From Rubellimicrobium sp. (GTDB lineage Bacteria; Pseudomonadota; Alphaproteobacteria; Rhodobacterales; Rhodobacteraceae): DNA of 64,000 bases. The DNA lies in the NCBI GenBank assembly GCA_020852925.1, contig JADYZU010000073.1:62001-126000 (forward strand). The letters are read 5' to 3'. Each line of letters opens with the position of its first letter. Position 1 is the first letter of the stretch. Positions 27,282 to 36,979 of this stretch are shown here, in pieces. Both the position numbers and the translations under genes were made by a program. The notes below the pieces were generated by a model that saw only the letters and a list, made by a program, of their open reading frames with translations, did no database searches and was not told the DNA's origin.

Positions 27282-28049
27282 CTACCAGCCCCCGGTCGCC
27301 ACCTTCCAGATCAGGCCCGCGCGCGCCCGCAGATCCCCGCCGCCCAGGCGCCCCCCGGCCACCGCCGCCGGATCGCGCGCCGCCCGCGACAGGACGGACC
27401 GCACGCGCCACAGGCTGCGCATCGCCGGCAGGGCCGGGCCGAAGCGCACGGAGCGCAGCGCCTGCATCTCCTCGAGCGCCCCCCGCGCCAGCCGCGCCAC
27501 CGCCTCGGGGCGCCCGTCCACCATCGGCTGGCGCCCGCGCGCCTCGAGTTCGGGCACCGCCAGAAACCAGTTGGCCAGCGCCCCGGCCCGCCCCGCCCGC
27601 CGCACCGCCGCCTCAAGCTCCGGCCCCGCCCCCAGACCTGCCGCCGCCGCCCAGAGGAGCGCGCCGCCGGTCTCGTCCAGATGAACGCGCAATTCGTCCT
27701 CGTCGGCAAAGGGCGCGCGCCGCGTCTCGCGGATCCGTGCCGCCGCCATCTGATCGAGCGCCGCCACCGGCACCGTCCCGCCCGCGACCAGTTGCGCCAG
27801 CGGCCCCGCCACTTCATGCGCGGGGGCCGGCGCCCCCTCGGCCGCCCCGGCGATCACGTCGCGCCACCATTGCAGCCGCATCTCGGCGATGAGCGCCTCC
27901 TGCGTGAGCCAGGGAATGCGCGCCACCTCGAGATTGAAGGCATTAAGCGGCCAGAGCACCGCCCGCGCCGCCACCGGCGCGGCCATGGTGGCGTGGAAAC
28001 GGTCGGGATCGCCCCGCTCGACAAGGCGCGCGCATTCGGTCAGGCTCAT
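27282..28049 (-). CDS. squalene/phytoene synthase family protein (NDUFAF6-like)
   Basis: 255 residues starting MSLTECARLVERGDPDRF at 28049. It has the trans-isoprenyl synthase helical fold seen as LWPLNAFNLEVARIPWLTQE and MRLQWWRDVI. The paired Asp-rich metal motifs (DxxED/DxxxD) of true squalene or phytoene synthases are not visible. This matches the NDUFAF6-type branch, which in mitochondria helps assemble respiratory complex I. An assembly role in this bacterium is inference. The gene starts 109 bases after the cimA stop. Confidence 0.77.
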   Translation of the reverse strand: MSLTECARLVERGDPDRFHATMAAPVAARAVLWPLNAFNLEVARIPWLTQEALIAEMRLQWWRDVIAGAAEGAPAPAHEVAGPLAQLVAGGTVPVAALDQMAAARIRETRRAPFADEDELRVHLDETGGALLWAAAAGLGAGPELEAAVRRAGRAGALANWFLAVPELEARGRQPMVDGRPEAVARLARGALEEMQALRSVRFGPALPAMRSLWRVRSVLSRAARDPAAVAGGRLGGGDLRARAGLIWKVATGGW

Positions 28050-28158
28050 GCCCGGCTGATAGCGCGCCCGCGTGCCGGGGCCAAGCCGCCCCCCGCCGCA
28101 CCGCGCGCCGAACCGCGCGCCGCACCCCCCGCGGGGCGACGCCCGCGGGGTGACGGTG

Positions 28159-29775
28159 TCACGCGGCCCCCAGATCGCGCACCAGTTTCCAGTTGATCGC
28201 ATCGAGGAGCGCCTCGAAACTCGCATCGACGATATTCGCGCTCACCCCCACCGTCGACCAGCGATGCCCCTGCGCGTCCTCGCTGTCGATGATGACGCGC
28301 GTGACGGCATCGGTGCCGCCCTGGGTGATGCGCACCTTGAAATCGACCAGCCGCATCTCGTCGATGGCAGCCTGATAGGGGCCCAGATCCTTGGCCAGCG
28401 CCTTGGACAGCGCGTTCACCGGCCCAAGGTCGTCGCCCGCCTCATCGACCGAATCGCTCACCGACATGACCCTGGCATCCCCGATCTGCACCACCACCAC
28501 CGCCTCGGACAGGCTCACCATCCGCCCGCGCGCGTTGCGCCGCCGCTCGACGGTGACGCGGTAGCGGTCGATCTCGAAGAACACCGGCATGAGCCCCAGT
28601 TCGCGCCGCGCCACCAGTTCGAAACTCGCCTGCGCCCCGTCATAGGCATAGCCCCGGTCCTCGCGCTCCTTCACCTCGCGCAGGATCCCGGCCAGCCGCG
28701 GATCCCCGGCCCCCGTCTCGATCCCCGCCCCGGCCAGCCGCGCCCGCAGGTTCGACAGCCCCGCCTGATTGGACATCGGGATGACGCGCTCGTTGCCGAC
28801 CACGGCGGGGGGGACATGTTCGTAGGTGGACGGATCCTTCAGGATCGCGCTGGCATGCAGCCCGGCCTTGTGGGCAAAGGCACTCGCGCCCACATAGGGC
28901 GCGCTGCGCAGCGGCACGCGGTTCAGGATGTCGTCAAGCATCCTGCTCGTGCGCAGGAGGCCCGCCAGGGCCTCGCGGCTCACCCCGGTCTCGAAACGGC
29001 TGGCGAAGGGCTCCTTCAGCAGCAGCGTCGGGATCAGCGTGGTCAGACTGGCATTGCCGCACCGCTCCCCCAGCCCGTTCAGCGTGCCCTGCACCTGCCG
29101 GCAGCCCGCCGCGATCGCGGCCAGCGATGCGGCCACGGCATTGCCGGTGTCGTCATGGCAATGGATGCCCAGCCGATCGCCGGGGATCCCCGCGGCCACC
29201 ACCTCGCCGACGATGCGCCCCACCTCCTCGGGCAGGGTGCCGCCATTGGTGTCGCACAGCACGACCCAGCGCGCCCCGCCCGCCAGCGCGGCCCGCAGAC
29301 AGTCAAGGGCGTGGCCCCGGTCCGCCTTCCAGCCGTCGAAGAAATGCTCGGCATCGAACAGCGCCTCGCGCCCCTTGGCCACCACATGCCGCATCGACGA
29401 GGAAATCGCCTCGAGGTTCTCGGCCGGCGTGCAGCCCAGCGCGGTCCCGACATGGCCGGCATGGGCCTTGCCGACCAGGCACACCGCCCCGGTCCCGGCA
29501 TCCAGCACCGCCGCGAGCACATCGTCGTTTTCGACCGACCGCCCCACCCGCCGGGTCATGCCGAAGGCGGTCATGCGCGCGCGCGTGGCCGGCGCCGAGG
29601 CAAAGAACCCCGAATCGGTCGGATTGGCGCCCGGCCAGCCGCCCTCGATGTAATCCACCCCCAGCCCATCGAGCGCGCCCGCGATCTGCGCCTTCTCGGC
29701 CGCCGAAAACTGCACGCCCTGGGTCTGCTGCCCGTCGCGCAGCGTGGTGTCGTACAGAAAGAGCCTCTCCTTCAT
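28159..29775 (-). CDS. cimA: (R)-citramalate synthase
   Basis: 538 residues. The HMGL-like barrel opens with FLYDTTLRDGQQTQGVQFS and includes the metal-binding IHCHDDTGNAVA. The C-terminal LeuA dimer/allosteric domain is present (VNALSKALAKDLGPYQ, YKVRI-like DFKVRITQGG). Citramalate synthase condenses pyruvate and acetyl-CoA in the threonine-independent route to isoleucine. Overall length and the GGWPGANPTD motif separate it from 2-isopropylmalate synthase and homocitrate synthase. It follows cysS on the same strand, with a dispersed hairpin repeat between. Confidence 0.94.
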   Translation of the reverse strand: MKERLFLYDTTLRDGQQTQGVQFSAAEKAQIAGALDGLGVDYIEGGWPGANPTDSGFFASAPATRARMTAFGMTRRVGRSVENDDVLAAVLDAGTGAVCLVGKAHAGHVGTALGCTPAENLEAISSSMRHVVAKGREALFDAEHFFDGWKADRGHALDCLRAALAGGARWVVLCDTNGGTLPEEVGRIVGEVVAAGIPGDRLGIHCHDDTGNAVAASLAAIAAGCRQVQGTLNGLGERCGNASLTTLIPTLLLKEPFASRFETGVSREALAGLLRTSRMLDDILNRVPLRSAPYVGASAFAHKAGLHASAILKDPSTYEHVPPAVVGNERVIPMSNQAGLSNLRARLAGAGIETGAGDPRLAGILREVKEREDRGYAYDGAQASFELVARRELGLMPVFFEIDRYRVTVERRRNARGRMVSLSEAVVVVQIGDARVMSVSDSVDEAGDDLGPVNALSKALAKDLGPYQAAIDEMRLVDFKVRITQGGTDAVTRVIIDSEDAQGHRWSTVGVSANIVDASFEALLDAINWKLVRDLGAA

Positions 29776-29789
29776 CGCGCGCGCGCCCC

Positions 29790-29840
29790 TTCATCTGTCC
29801 CAAAATATCCTCGGGGGTGCGGGGGCAGACAGCCCCCGCC
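29790..29840 (-). repeat. dispersed hairpin element, copy A
   Basis: Plus-strand sequence TTCATCTGTCCCAAAATATC leads into a perfect stem (GCGGGGGC-AGACA-GCCCCCGC, ending near 29840). It is the most diverged of three copies in the window and lies between cysS and cimA, in the same orientation relative to transcription as the others. Confidence 0.65.
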
Positions 29841-29875
29841 CCGCCGGCCGCCCCGGGCGCCGCGCGCGAGGGCCG

Positions 29876-29929
29876 CGCCCCGCCTCATACCGGCGCCCCG
29901 CCTCGCTCCAGCGCCCCGCCTCACTCCAG
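29876..29929. repeat. 18-base tandem repeat, three copies, spanning the cysS stop
   Basis: Units CGCCCCGCCTCATACCGG, CGCCCCGCCTCGCTCCAG and CGCCCCGCCTCACTCCAG follow directly at 29876, 29894 and 29912. The third contains the cysS stop codon, so copy number decides where the protein could end. Confidence 0.7.
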
Positions 29930-31312
29930 CCCCCCGAGACGGGCCGGATCGAACCCCGGCCCCGGCACCAGGTCCACCCGGTCGCGGGCCATGCGCACCT
30001 CGACCCCGGCCGCGGCCAGCGCCGCCTTCAGCGCATCGAGCGCCGCGAAATCCTTCGACCGCATCGCCGCCTCGCGCAGCGCGGCCAGCCGCGCGGCCAG
30101 CGGCGCCAGATCGACCGCCGGCGCCAGCCAGCCGTCCGCCCCCTCCTCGAGCAGCCCCAGCAACCGCGCCGAGGCCGACAGCGCCGCCCCCGCGCCCGCC
30201 GCCGCCAGTTCGTGCAGCACCGCGATCGCCCCCGCGGTGTTCAGGTCGTCGGCCAGCGCCGCCTCCACCCGCGGGTCGATCCGGCCCGGCTCCACCCCGC
30301 GCACCAGACCGTGCCAGCGGCGCAGGGTCGCCTCGGCCTCGTCGCGCTTCCTCTCGGTCCAGTCCATCGGCTTGCCGTAATGCGTGCCCAGCAGCACGAA
30401 GCGGATCACCTCGCCCGGCACCCCCTGTCCCAGCAGGTCGCGCACGGTAAAGAAATTGCCCAGCGACTTGGACATCTTCCGGCCCTCGACCAGAAGCATC
30501 TCGTTGTGCAGCCAGTAACGCGCGAACTGCCCTTCGGGATGGGCGCAGGCGGATTGCGCGATCTCGTTCTCGTGATGGGGAAACTGCAGGTCGATGCCGC
30601 CGCCGTGGATGTCGAAACTCGCCCCCAGAAGCGCGTGGCTCATGGCCGAGCATTCGATATGCCAGCCCGGCCGCCCGCGCCCCCAGGGGCTGTCCCAGCC
30701 CGGCAGGTCCGCGTCCGAAGGCTTCCACAGCACGAAGTCGAGGGGATCCTCCTTGAAGGGCGCCACCTCGACCCGCGCGCCCGCGATCATGTCATCGACA
30801 TCCCGCCCCGACAGCGCGCCATAGCGCGCATGGCTGCGCACCCGGAACAGCACATGCCCCTCGGCCACATAGGCATGGCCCCCGGCAATCAGCCCCTCGA
30901 TCATGCCGATCATCGCGCCGATCCATTCGGTCGCCCGCGGCTCGTGCGTGGGGCGCAGTGCGCCCAGCGCGTCCATGTCGGCGTGATACCAGGCGATGGT
31001 CTCCTCGGTGCGCGCGCGGATCAACTCCTCCAGGCTCCCCGCGGCCCCGGCCTGCTGCCGGCGCAGCGCCTCGGCGTTGATCTTGTCGTCCACGTCGGTG
31101 AAGTTGCGCACATAGGTGACGTGATCCGCGCCGTAGACATGGCGCAACAGCCGGAACAGCACATCGAACACCACCACCGGCCGGGCGTTGCCCAGATGCG
31201 CCCGGTCATAGACCGTGGGGCCGCAGACATACATGCGCAGATTGCCAGGATCGAGCGGAACGAATTCCTCGACCTTGCGGGTCAGCGAGTTGCGCAGGCG
31301 GATCGTGGTCAT
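29921..31312 (-). CDS. cysS: cysteine--tRNA ligase
   Basis: 463 residues from [17 protein letters not shown] at 31312. The N-terminal zinc-site Cys is in [10 protein letters not shown], the HIGH motif is [18 protein letters not shown] supplies another zinc Cys and HHENEIAQS the His/Glu ligands. KMSKS is present (RKMSKSLGN). It charges tRNA-Cys. A short open frame with one Cys codon lies upstream and might be a leader peptide. The C-terminus runs into an 18-base tandem repeat. Confidence 0.97.
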   Translation of the reverse strand: MTTIRLRNSLTRKVEEFVPLDPGNLRMYVCGPTVYDRAHLGNARPVVVFDVLFRLLRHVYGADHVTYVRNFTDVDDKINAEALRRQQAGAAGSLEELIRARTEETIAWYHADMDALGALRPTHEPRATEWIGAMIGMIEGLIAGGHAYVAEGHVLFRVRSHARYGALSGRDVDDMIAGARVEVAPFKEDPLDFVLWKPSDADLPGWDSPWGRGRPGWHIECSAMSHALLGASFDIHGGGIDLQFPHHENEIAQSACAHPEGQFARYWLHNEMLLVEGRKMSKSLGNFFTVRDLLGQGVPGEVIRFVLLGTHYGKPMDWTERKRDEAEATLRRWHGLVRGVEPGRIDPRVEAALADDLNTAGAIAVLHELAAAGAGAALSASARLLGLLEEGADGWLAPAVDLAPLAARLAALREAAMRSKDFAALDALKAALAAAGVEVRMARDRVDLVPGPGFDPARLGGLE

Positions 31313-31393
31313 GTGGTCCCTCGGGCGGGGCCGCACCCCCCGGGCGGGCGGCTTCATCCTTCGAAGGAACGACGACAGCCCGCGCGACGGATG

Positions 31394-31444
31394 TCAGCGG
31401 GTGATGCAGATGGCGCGCAGGCGCAGGGTTTCGCGGGTCGTCAT
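31394..31444 (-). CDS. possible 16-residue leader peptide upstream of cysS
   Basis: ATG at 31444 to TGA at 31394 encodes MTTRETLRLRAICITR. The single Cys is fourth from the end. It lies 12 bases after the DUF1697 stop and 81 bases before cysS, on the same strand. The spacer contains an inverted repeat (TCCTTCGAAGGA) and a GC-rich stem-forming stretch (GCCGC...GCGGC). Location and Cys codon suggest Cys-tRNA-dependent attenuation of cysS. A ribosome site is not convincing, so this is a hypothesis. Confidence 0.4.
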   Translation of the reverse strand: MTTRETLRLRAICITR

Positions 31445-31456
31445 GGCGCCCGCATA

Positions 31457-31987
31457 TCAGCGCCCCGGCCGCGCGTCCAGAAGTTCCGCAAGCTTGCGCA
31501 AGGTGTTCAGGTTGCGCCCGGTGGCGGGAATGCCCAGCACTTCCTCGATCCCGCGCCCCAGTGCCGACCGTCCCGGCCCGGCCGGCGCATGCAGCCAGGC
31601 CGCCCGCGGCGTGAGCACCAGTTCCTCATCCCCCGCCCGCAGCCGCGCCAGCGCGCCCGCATCCAGCCGGGGCATGCCGAAGGTGACATAGCCATGCACA
31701 TGGCTGCCGGTCGCGGGCGTGAACGGGCATTCGGCCAGCATGGCCCGCAACTGCGCCGCCGTGCAGACCGACACCAGCAGATCGAACCCGCGCGCCGCCA
31801 GCGCGGCGCGGTAGTCGCCGGCCAGTTCCCCGGCCTCGCGCGCCGACGTGAACAGCACATTGCCCGATGTGGCAAAGGTCTCGGCCTCGCCCCAACCCAG
31901 CGCATCGGCCACTTCGACCAGCACGGCCAGCGGAACCTGCTGCTGTCCGCCGTTCAGCCCGCGCAGCAGCGCGACATACTCCGTCAT
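31457..31987 (-). CDS. DUF1697 domain-containing protein
   Basis: 176 residues starting MTEYVALLRGLNGGQQQVPL, the typical DUF1697 opening (YVALLRGIN). ETFATSGNVLFTS is the second conserved block, and the C-terminal ATGRNLNTLRKLAEL is also conserved. Function is unknown. It lies 11 bases after a DUF1330 gene in the minus-strand run downstream of alaS. The ATG at 31987 fits the family better than the one five codons upstream. Confidence 0.87.
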   Translation of the reverse strand: MTEYVALLRGLNGGQQQVPLAVLVEVADALGWGEAETFATSGNVLFTSAREAGELAGDYRAALAARGFDLLVSVCTAAQLRAMLAECPFTPATGSHVHGYVTFGMPRLDAGALARLRAGDEELVLTPRAAWLHAPAGPGRSALGRGIEEVLGIPATGRNLNTLRKLAELLDARPGR

Positions 31988-31998
31988 GCCCCCTCCGC

Positions 31999-32289
31999 TC
32001 ACTCGGCCAGTTCGACGATCACCAGTTCACGCTCGGCCGCGCCCTTGGCATGGCTCAGCGCCTCCTGATAGGCGGCGCTGTGGTAGCAGTCATGCGCGGC
32101 CTGAAGACTCGGGAACCGGGCCACGACATTGCGCGGCCGGTCCGGCCCCTCGAGCTGTTCATAGGCGCCGCCCCGGGCGATGAACACGCCGCCATGCGCG
32201 GCGATGGCCGCGGTCGCGCGGCTGGCATAGTCGCCATAGCGCGCGGCATCGGTCACAAGGACATGGGCAATCCACAGGGCCTCGGCCAT
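31999..32289 (-). CDS. DUF1330 domain-containing protein
   Basis: 96 residues of the dimeric alpha/beta-barrel (ferredoxin-like) fold. MAEALWIAHVLVTDAARYGDY begins the domain, GGVFIARGGAYEQLEG and RNVVARFPSLQAAHDCYHSAAYQEAL are conserved blocks. Members are small cytoplasmic proteins without an established reaction. It begins 3 bases after the alaS stop, so it is probably co-transcribed with alaS. Confidence 0.9.
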   Translation of the reverse strand: MAEALWIAHVLVTDAARYGDYASRATAAIAAHGGVFIARGGAYEQLEGPDRPRNVVARFPSLQAAHDCYHSAAYQEALSHAKGAAERELVIVELAE

Positions 32290-32292
32290 CTC

Positions 32293-34965
32293 TCACACTC
32301 CTTCGATCACGGCGCGCGCCGCAGCGATCGCGCCCTCGGCATTCCCGGCGCTGGCCGCGCCGCCTTGCGCCATGTCGGCCCGCCCGCCGCCGCCCTTGCC
32401 GCCAAGGGCCGCGACCGCGGCGCGGATCAGATCGACCGCCGACAGCCGCCCGGTCAGATCGGCGGTGACCCCGGCGGCCACCGCTGCCTTGCCCTCGGCC
32501 TCGGTGATCAGAAGCACCGCCCCCGATCCCATCGCCCCCTTCATCGTGTCGATGAGCTGCGGCAGGTCGCGCCCCGAGACACCGGACAGGACCTGCGCCC
32601 GAAAGGCGATGCCGTTCACCATCGCGGCCGCCGGTTCGGCCGCGCCCGCGCCCGCCCCGCCGCCCGACAGCGCAAGGTCGCGGCGCAGTTGCGCCACCTC
32701 GGCCACCAGCGCGCGGCGCTCCTCGACCAGGGCGCGCACGCGCTCGGCCGCCTCGCCCAGCGGCGCCTTCAGCGCGGCCGCCACTGCGACAAGCCGCCCC
32801 TCCTGCGCCCGCAGATGATCGAGCGCGGCCTGCCCGGTCAGCGCCTCGATCCGCCGCACGCCGGCCGACGAGGCGGAATCGCCCAGGATGACAAAGGCCC
32901 CGATCTCGCCCGTGCGCGCCACATGGGTGCCGCCGCACAGTTCGATCGAATAGGTGCGCCCCTGCGCCCCCTTGCCCGATCCCTCGCTCAGCCCCATCGA
33001 GACCACGCGCACCTCGTCGCCGTATTTCTCGCCAAACAGGGCCTGCGCCCCCAGCGCGCGCGCATCGTCCGGCGTCATGATCCGGGTCTCGACCGGCGAA
33101 TCCTGCCGCACGAAGGCGTTCACCTCGGCCTCGACCGCGGCCAGTTCGGCCGCGCTCACCGCGTGATTGTGCGAAAAGTCGAACCGCAGCCGGTCGGGCG
33201 CGTTCAGCGATCCCTTCTGCGCCACATGCCCGCCCAGCGCGCGGCGCAGCGCCTCGTTCAGCAGGTGGGTGGCCGAATGGTTGGCGCGGATGTTCGCGCG
33301 CCGCCCGTGATCCACCTCGAACTTGGCCGGCTGTCCGCGCGCCACCTGACCCTCGGCCACGCGCCCGTGATGCACGACAAGGCCCGCGGCCCGGCGCGTG
33401 TCGCTCACCGCGATCAGCCCGGTATCGGTGCGGATCCAGCCCGCATCGCCCACCTGCCCGCCCGATTCGGCCTAGAACGGCGTCTGGTTCACCACCACCA
33501 GCACCTCGTCGTCGCGCGCGGCCGATCCGGCCTCGGCACCGCCCTGCACCAGGGCATGGATCACCCCCTCGGCGCGTTCGGTGTCATAGCCCAGGAATTC
33601 GGTCGCGCCGTGCCTCTCGGCCAGATCGAACCAGATGCGCGCATCCTGGGCCTCGCCCGAACCGGCCCAGGCCGCGCGCGCCTTGGCCCGCTGCGCCGTC
33701 ATCGCCGCATCGAAGCCCGCGACATCCACCGCGCGCCCGCGTTCGCGCAGCGCGTCCTGCGTCAGGTCAAGCGGGAAGCCATAGGTGTCATAGAGACGGA
33801 ACGCCGCCTCGCCCGGCAGGTCGGCGCCTTCGGGGATGCGCGCCATCTCGTCGTCCAGCAGGCGCAGGCCCCGCTCGAGCGTCTGGCGGAACCGGGTCTC
33901 CTCAAGGCGCAAGGTCTCGGCGATCAGCGCCTCGGCCCGCACGAGTTCGGGATAGGCCGCCCCCATCTGCCGCACGAGGGCCGGCACAAGCCGGTGCATC
34001 ACCGGATCGGCCGCGCCCAGCATATGCGCATGGCGCATGGCACGGCGCATGATCCGGCGCAGCACATAGCCGCGCCCCTCGTTCGAGGGCATGACGCCGT
34101 CGGCGATCAGGAACGAGGTCGAGCGCAGGTGATCCGCGATCACGCGATGGTGGATCTTGCCCGGCCCGTCGGGATCGGCGCTGGTCGCATGGGCGCTGGC
34201 CTCGATCAGGGCGCGCATGAGATCGGTGTCGTAGTTGTCGTGCTTGCCCTGGAGCAGCGCCCCGATCCGCTCCAGCCCCATGCCGGTGTCGATCGAGCGC
34301 GCCGAAAGGTCGCGGCGGGTGCCGTCCTCGAACTGCTCGAACTGCATGAAGACCAGGTTCCAGATCTCGATGAACCGGTCGCCGTCCTCCTCGGCCGAAC
34401 CGGGCGGGCCGCCCCAGATGCCGGGCCCGTGGTCATAGAAGATCTCGGTGCAGGGGCCGCAGGGGCCGGTCGGGCCCATCATCCAGAAATTGTCGTTGGT
34501 CGGAATGCGGATGATCCGGTCATCCGTCAGGCCCGCCACCTTCTTCCAGATCTGCGCCGCCTCGTCGTCGGTGTGATAGACCGTGACCAGAAGCCGGTCG
34601 CGGTTCAGGCCGAAGTCCCGCGTCAGCAATTCCCAGGCAAAGGGGATCGCCTCGTCCTTGAAATAATCCCCGAACGAGAAATTCCCCAGCATCTCGAAGA
34701 AGGTATGATGCCGCGCGGTATAGCCCACATTGTCGAGGTCGTTGTGCTTGCCGCCCGCGCGCACGCATTTCTGCGCCGTGGTCGCGCGCCGCACCGCCCG
34801 CGTCTCCATGCCGGTGAAGACGTTCTTGAACTGCACCATGCCCGAATTGGTGAACATGAGCGTGGGGTCGTTGCGCGGCACGAGCGGCGACGACGCCACG
34901 ATCTCGTGCCCGGCGCGGGCGTAGAAATCGAGAAAGGTCGATCGGATATCGGACAGGCTGGTCAT
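32293..34965 (-). CDS. alaS: alanine--tRNA ligase, interrupted by an in-frame TAG at codon 498
   Basis: The start [20 protein letters not shown] at 34965 follows AGAGGGAAG. The catalytic core ([31 protein letters not shown]), tRNA-binding helices and later the editing domain ([30 protein letters not shown]) and C-Ala/DHHA1 end ([15 protein letters not shown]) are all present in one frame, about 890 codons. The frame is broken only by TAG at 33472-33474, exactly where the invariant TPF[12 protein letters not shown] needs a Tyr codon; TAC or TAT to TAG is one base change. The gene is essential, so a sequence error is the first explanation. If real, the cell would make a 497-residue form lacking editing, perhaps with restart at GTG 33453. 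Confidence 0.93.
33472..33474 (-). other. in-frame TAG within alaS
   Basis: Plus-strand CTA reads TAG on the coding strand, between codons for TPF and AESGGQ. The reading frame on both sides is the same, so this is a substitution and not a frameshift. Confidence 0.95.
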
Positions 34966-35048
34966 CGCTTCCCTCTGGTCACGGGCCGCGATCACATAGC
35001 CCCGCGCCCCGCCCCGGTAAAGCGTCAATGCAGGGCCGCGCCCGCCCC

Positions 35049-35114
35049 TTCATCTTTGCGCAAATACCCCGGGGGGGAGGCCCGCAAGGGCCGTGGGGGG
35101 GCAGCGCCCCCCTC
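35049..35114 (-). repeat. dispersed hairpin element, copy B
   Basis: TTCATCTTTGCGCAAATACC then CCGGGGGGG, followed by a GC stem (GGGGGGC-AGC-GCCCCCC). It lies between the recA stop (35131) and alaS. On the coding strand the hairpin comes first and CAAAGATGAA last, as in the other copies. It may serve as a terminator or mRNA 3'-end element. Confidence 0.7.
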
Positions 35115-35130
35115 CCCGCCCGGCCGGGGG

Positions 35131-36204
35131 CTAATCCTCGGTCACGCCATCCTCGCCCGCCTCGGGCGCCGCGGCGAAATCAAGGCCGTGACTCGCGCGG
35201 ATGCGGTCCTCGATCTCGCTGGCCATGGCTGGATTGTCCCGCAGGAACTGCTTGGCGTTCTCGCGCCCCTGGCCGATCCGTTCGTCGCCATAGGAGAACC
35301 AGGAGCCCGATTTCTCGACCACGCCGGCCTTCACGCCCAGGTCGATCAGTTCGCCGGTCTTGGAGATGCCCTCGCCATACATGATGTCGAACTCGACCTC
35401 GCGGAACGGCGGCGCCACCTTGTTCTTCACCACCTTCACCCGCGTGGTATTGCCCACCACCGTCTCGCGGTCCTTGATCGCGCCGATGCGGCGGATATCC
35501 AGGCGCACCGAGGCATAGAACTTGAGCGCGTTGCCCCCGGTCGTCGTCTCGGGGCTGCCGAACATCACCCCGATCTTCATGCGGATCTGGTTGATGAAGA
35601 TCACCATGCAGTTCGAGCGCGAGATGGAACCGGTGAGCTTGCGCATCGCCTGGCTCATGAGGCGCGCATGCACGCCCACGCTCGAATCGCCCATGTCGCC
35701 CTCGAGTTCGGACTTGGGCGTGAGCGCCGCCACCGAATCGACCACGACCAGGCTGACCGCGCCCGAGCGCACCAGCGTGTCCACGATCTCGAGCGCCTGT
35801 TCCCCGGTATCGGGCTGCGAGATGAGCAGCTCGTCGAGGTTCACCCCGAGTTTCCTGGCATAGACCGGATCGAGCGCATGTTCCGCATCGACAAAGGCGC
35901 AGACCCCGCCCTTCTTCTGTTCCTCGGCCACCACATGCAGCGTGAGCGTGGTCTTGCCCGAGGATTCCGGCCCGTAGATTTCCACGATCCGCCCCTTGGG
36001 CAGGCCGCCGATCCCCAGCGCGATATCAAGCCCGAGCGAGCCGGTCGAGGTCGCCTCGATCTCGGGCAGGGCCTGCCCCGCGCCAAGGCGCATGATCGAG
36101 CCCTTGCCGAACTGCCGCTCGATCTGCTGAAGCGCACTCTCGAGCGCCTTCTGCCGGTCCGCCGTCTTTCTGTCCATCATGGTGAGAAGATCTGCCGCTG
36201 CCAT
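35131..36204 (-). CDS. recA: recombinase RecA
   Basis: 357 residues from [17 protein letters not shown] at 36204 (AAGGAAGCGG upstream). Walker A is [10 protein letters not shown], the L1/L2 region includes [22 protein letters not shown] in two parts and [20 protein letters not shown] in part, and the C-terminus is acidic. RecA pairs homologous DNA and triggers LexA self-cleavage. A GTTC-N7-GTTC LexA box lies 52 bases upstream. alaS follows downstream, the usual order in Rhodobacteraceae. Confidence 0.98.
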   Translation of the reverse strand: MAAADLLTMMDRKTADRQKALESALQQIERQFGKGSIMRLGAGQALPEIEATSTGSLGLDIALGIGGLPKGRIVEIYGPESSGKTTLTLHVVAEEQKKGGVCAFVDAEHALDPVYARKLGVNLDELLISQPDTGEQALEIVDTLVRSGAVSLVVVDSVAALTPKSELEGDMGDSSVGVHARLMSQAMRKLTGSISRSNCMVIFINQIRMKIGVMFGSPETTTGGNALKFYASVRLDIRRIGAIKDRETVVGNTTRVKVVKNKVAPPFREVEFDIMYGEGISKTGELIDLGVKAGVVEKSGSWFSYGDERIGQGRENAKQFLRDNPAMASEIEDRIRASHGLDFAAAPEAGEDGVTED

Positions 36205-36255
36205 CGTCCGCTTCCTTGTGCCACACGCCCCGGAGGGCGGCAATCAGGGGTTTTT

Positions 36256-36270
36256 GTTCACTTGTTGTTC
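36256..36270 (-). promoter_or_regulatory. LexA (SOS) box of recA
   Basis: GTTCACTTGTTGTTC matches the alphaproteobacterial SOS box GTTC-N7-GTTC exactly. It lies 52 bases before the recA start, in the expected promoter region. Confidence 0.88.
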
Positions 36271-36339
36271 GCCACTGATGCGGACAAACAGGGAACAATT
36301 CAAGAGCAATCTTGCCGATTCACTCTGCGCGCGGATTGG

Positions 36340-36355
36340 TTAAGGTTCCGTTGAC
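36340..36355. promoter_or_regulatory. weak CtrA-like site between recA and the sulfotransferase gene
   Basis: TTAA-N7-TTGAC is one base from TTAA-N7-TTAAC. AT-rich motifs are rare in this sequence, but one match of this quality may be chance. Confidence 0.22.
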
Positions 36356-36373
36356 AACAACCGGGGGCGATTG

Positions 36374-36979
36374 ATGCTGGTGTTCTGGAAAGAGCGGCTT
36401 GTGGTCCTCGCGGTGCCCAAGACCGGGACGACCGCGCTCGAGGGGGCGCTGGCGCCGCGGGCGGCGCTGGTGCTGCGCGACCCGCCCACGGTCAAGCATA
36501 CGCCGCTCTACCGCTACCGCCGCTTCATCGCGCCCTATCTGGCCGCGACCGGTGCGGCCGATCCCGAAACCCTGGCCGTGGTGCGCCATCCGGTGGACTG
36601 GCTGGGGTCGTGGTATCGCTACCGGGCGCGCGACGATCTGGCCGGTCATGCGAATTCCACGCGCGCCCTCAGCTTTGACGATTTCGTGGCCGAATACTGC
36701 AAGGGCCGGCCCGAACCCTTTGCGCAGGTGGGATCGCAGGCGAAGTTCGTCGAGGACGGGCCGGGCGGCCCCGGCATCACCCATCTGTTCCGCTACGAGG
36801 ATCAGGCGCGGCTGCTGGCCTTTCTGGCCGAACGCCTCGGGCCGCTGCCCGATCTGCCGCGGCTCAATGTCTCGCCCGCGCGGGCGCTGTCGCTCTCGCC
36901 CCGGATCGAGGAGCGCCTGCGCGAGAAGCGGGCCGAGGAATTCGCCCTGTGGGAACGCGCGGCCCCGCCCGCGTCCTAG
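36374..36979 (+). CDS. sulfotransferase family protein
   Basis: 201 residues. The PAPS-binding loop appears as VPKTGTTALEGAL near the N-terminus, and the second PAPS contact as VVRHPVDWLGSWYRYRA. The C-terminal part is shorter than in many sulfotransferases. Such enzymes move sulfate from PAPS to a sugar, lipid or protein; the acceptor is unknown. A TTG one codon upstream is an alternative start. The gene diverges from recA and ends 4 bases into a convergent TauE/SafE gene, another sulfur-linked family. Confidence 0.8.
   Translation: MLVFWKERLVVLAVPKTGTTALEGALAPRAALVLRDPPTVKHTPLYRYRRFIAPYLAATGAADPETLAVVRHPVDWLGSWYRYRARDDLAGHANSTRALSFDDFVAEYCKGRPEPFAQVGSQAKFVEDGPGGPGITHLFRYEDQARLLAFLAERLGPLPDLPRLNVSPARALSLSPRIEERLREKRAEEFALWERAAPPAS

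Noticed and set aside
27282-28049. Carotenoid or hopanoid biosynthesis gene
   Set aside because: The squalene/phytoene synthase fold is present, but the Asp-rich metal motifs are not visible and no carotenoid or hopanoid gene is nearby.
28080-28150. CG-rich inverted repeats upstream of the squalene/phytoene synthase-like gene
   Set aside because: Only short, imperfect stems in very GC-rich sequence; not clearly different from background.
33472-33474. Pyrrolysine or stop-codon reassignment as an explanation for TAG in alaS
   Set aside because: TAG ends several genes in this window normally, and a Tyr codon one base away is expected at this site.
31867-36354. Plus-strand open frame of 1495 codons opposite alaS and recA
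   Set aside because: It is antisense to two well-recognised genes; its translation is Arg/His/Gly-rich with no domain. Very GC-rich DNA often leaves the opposite frame open.
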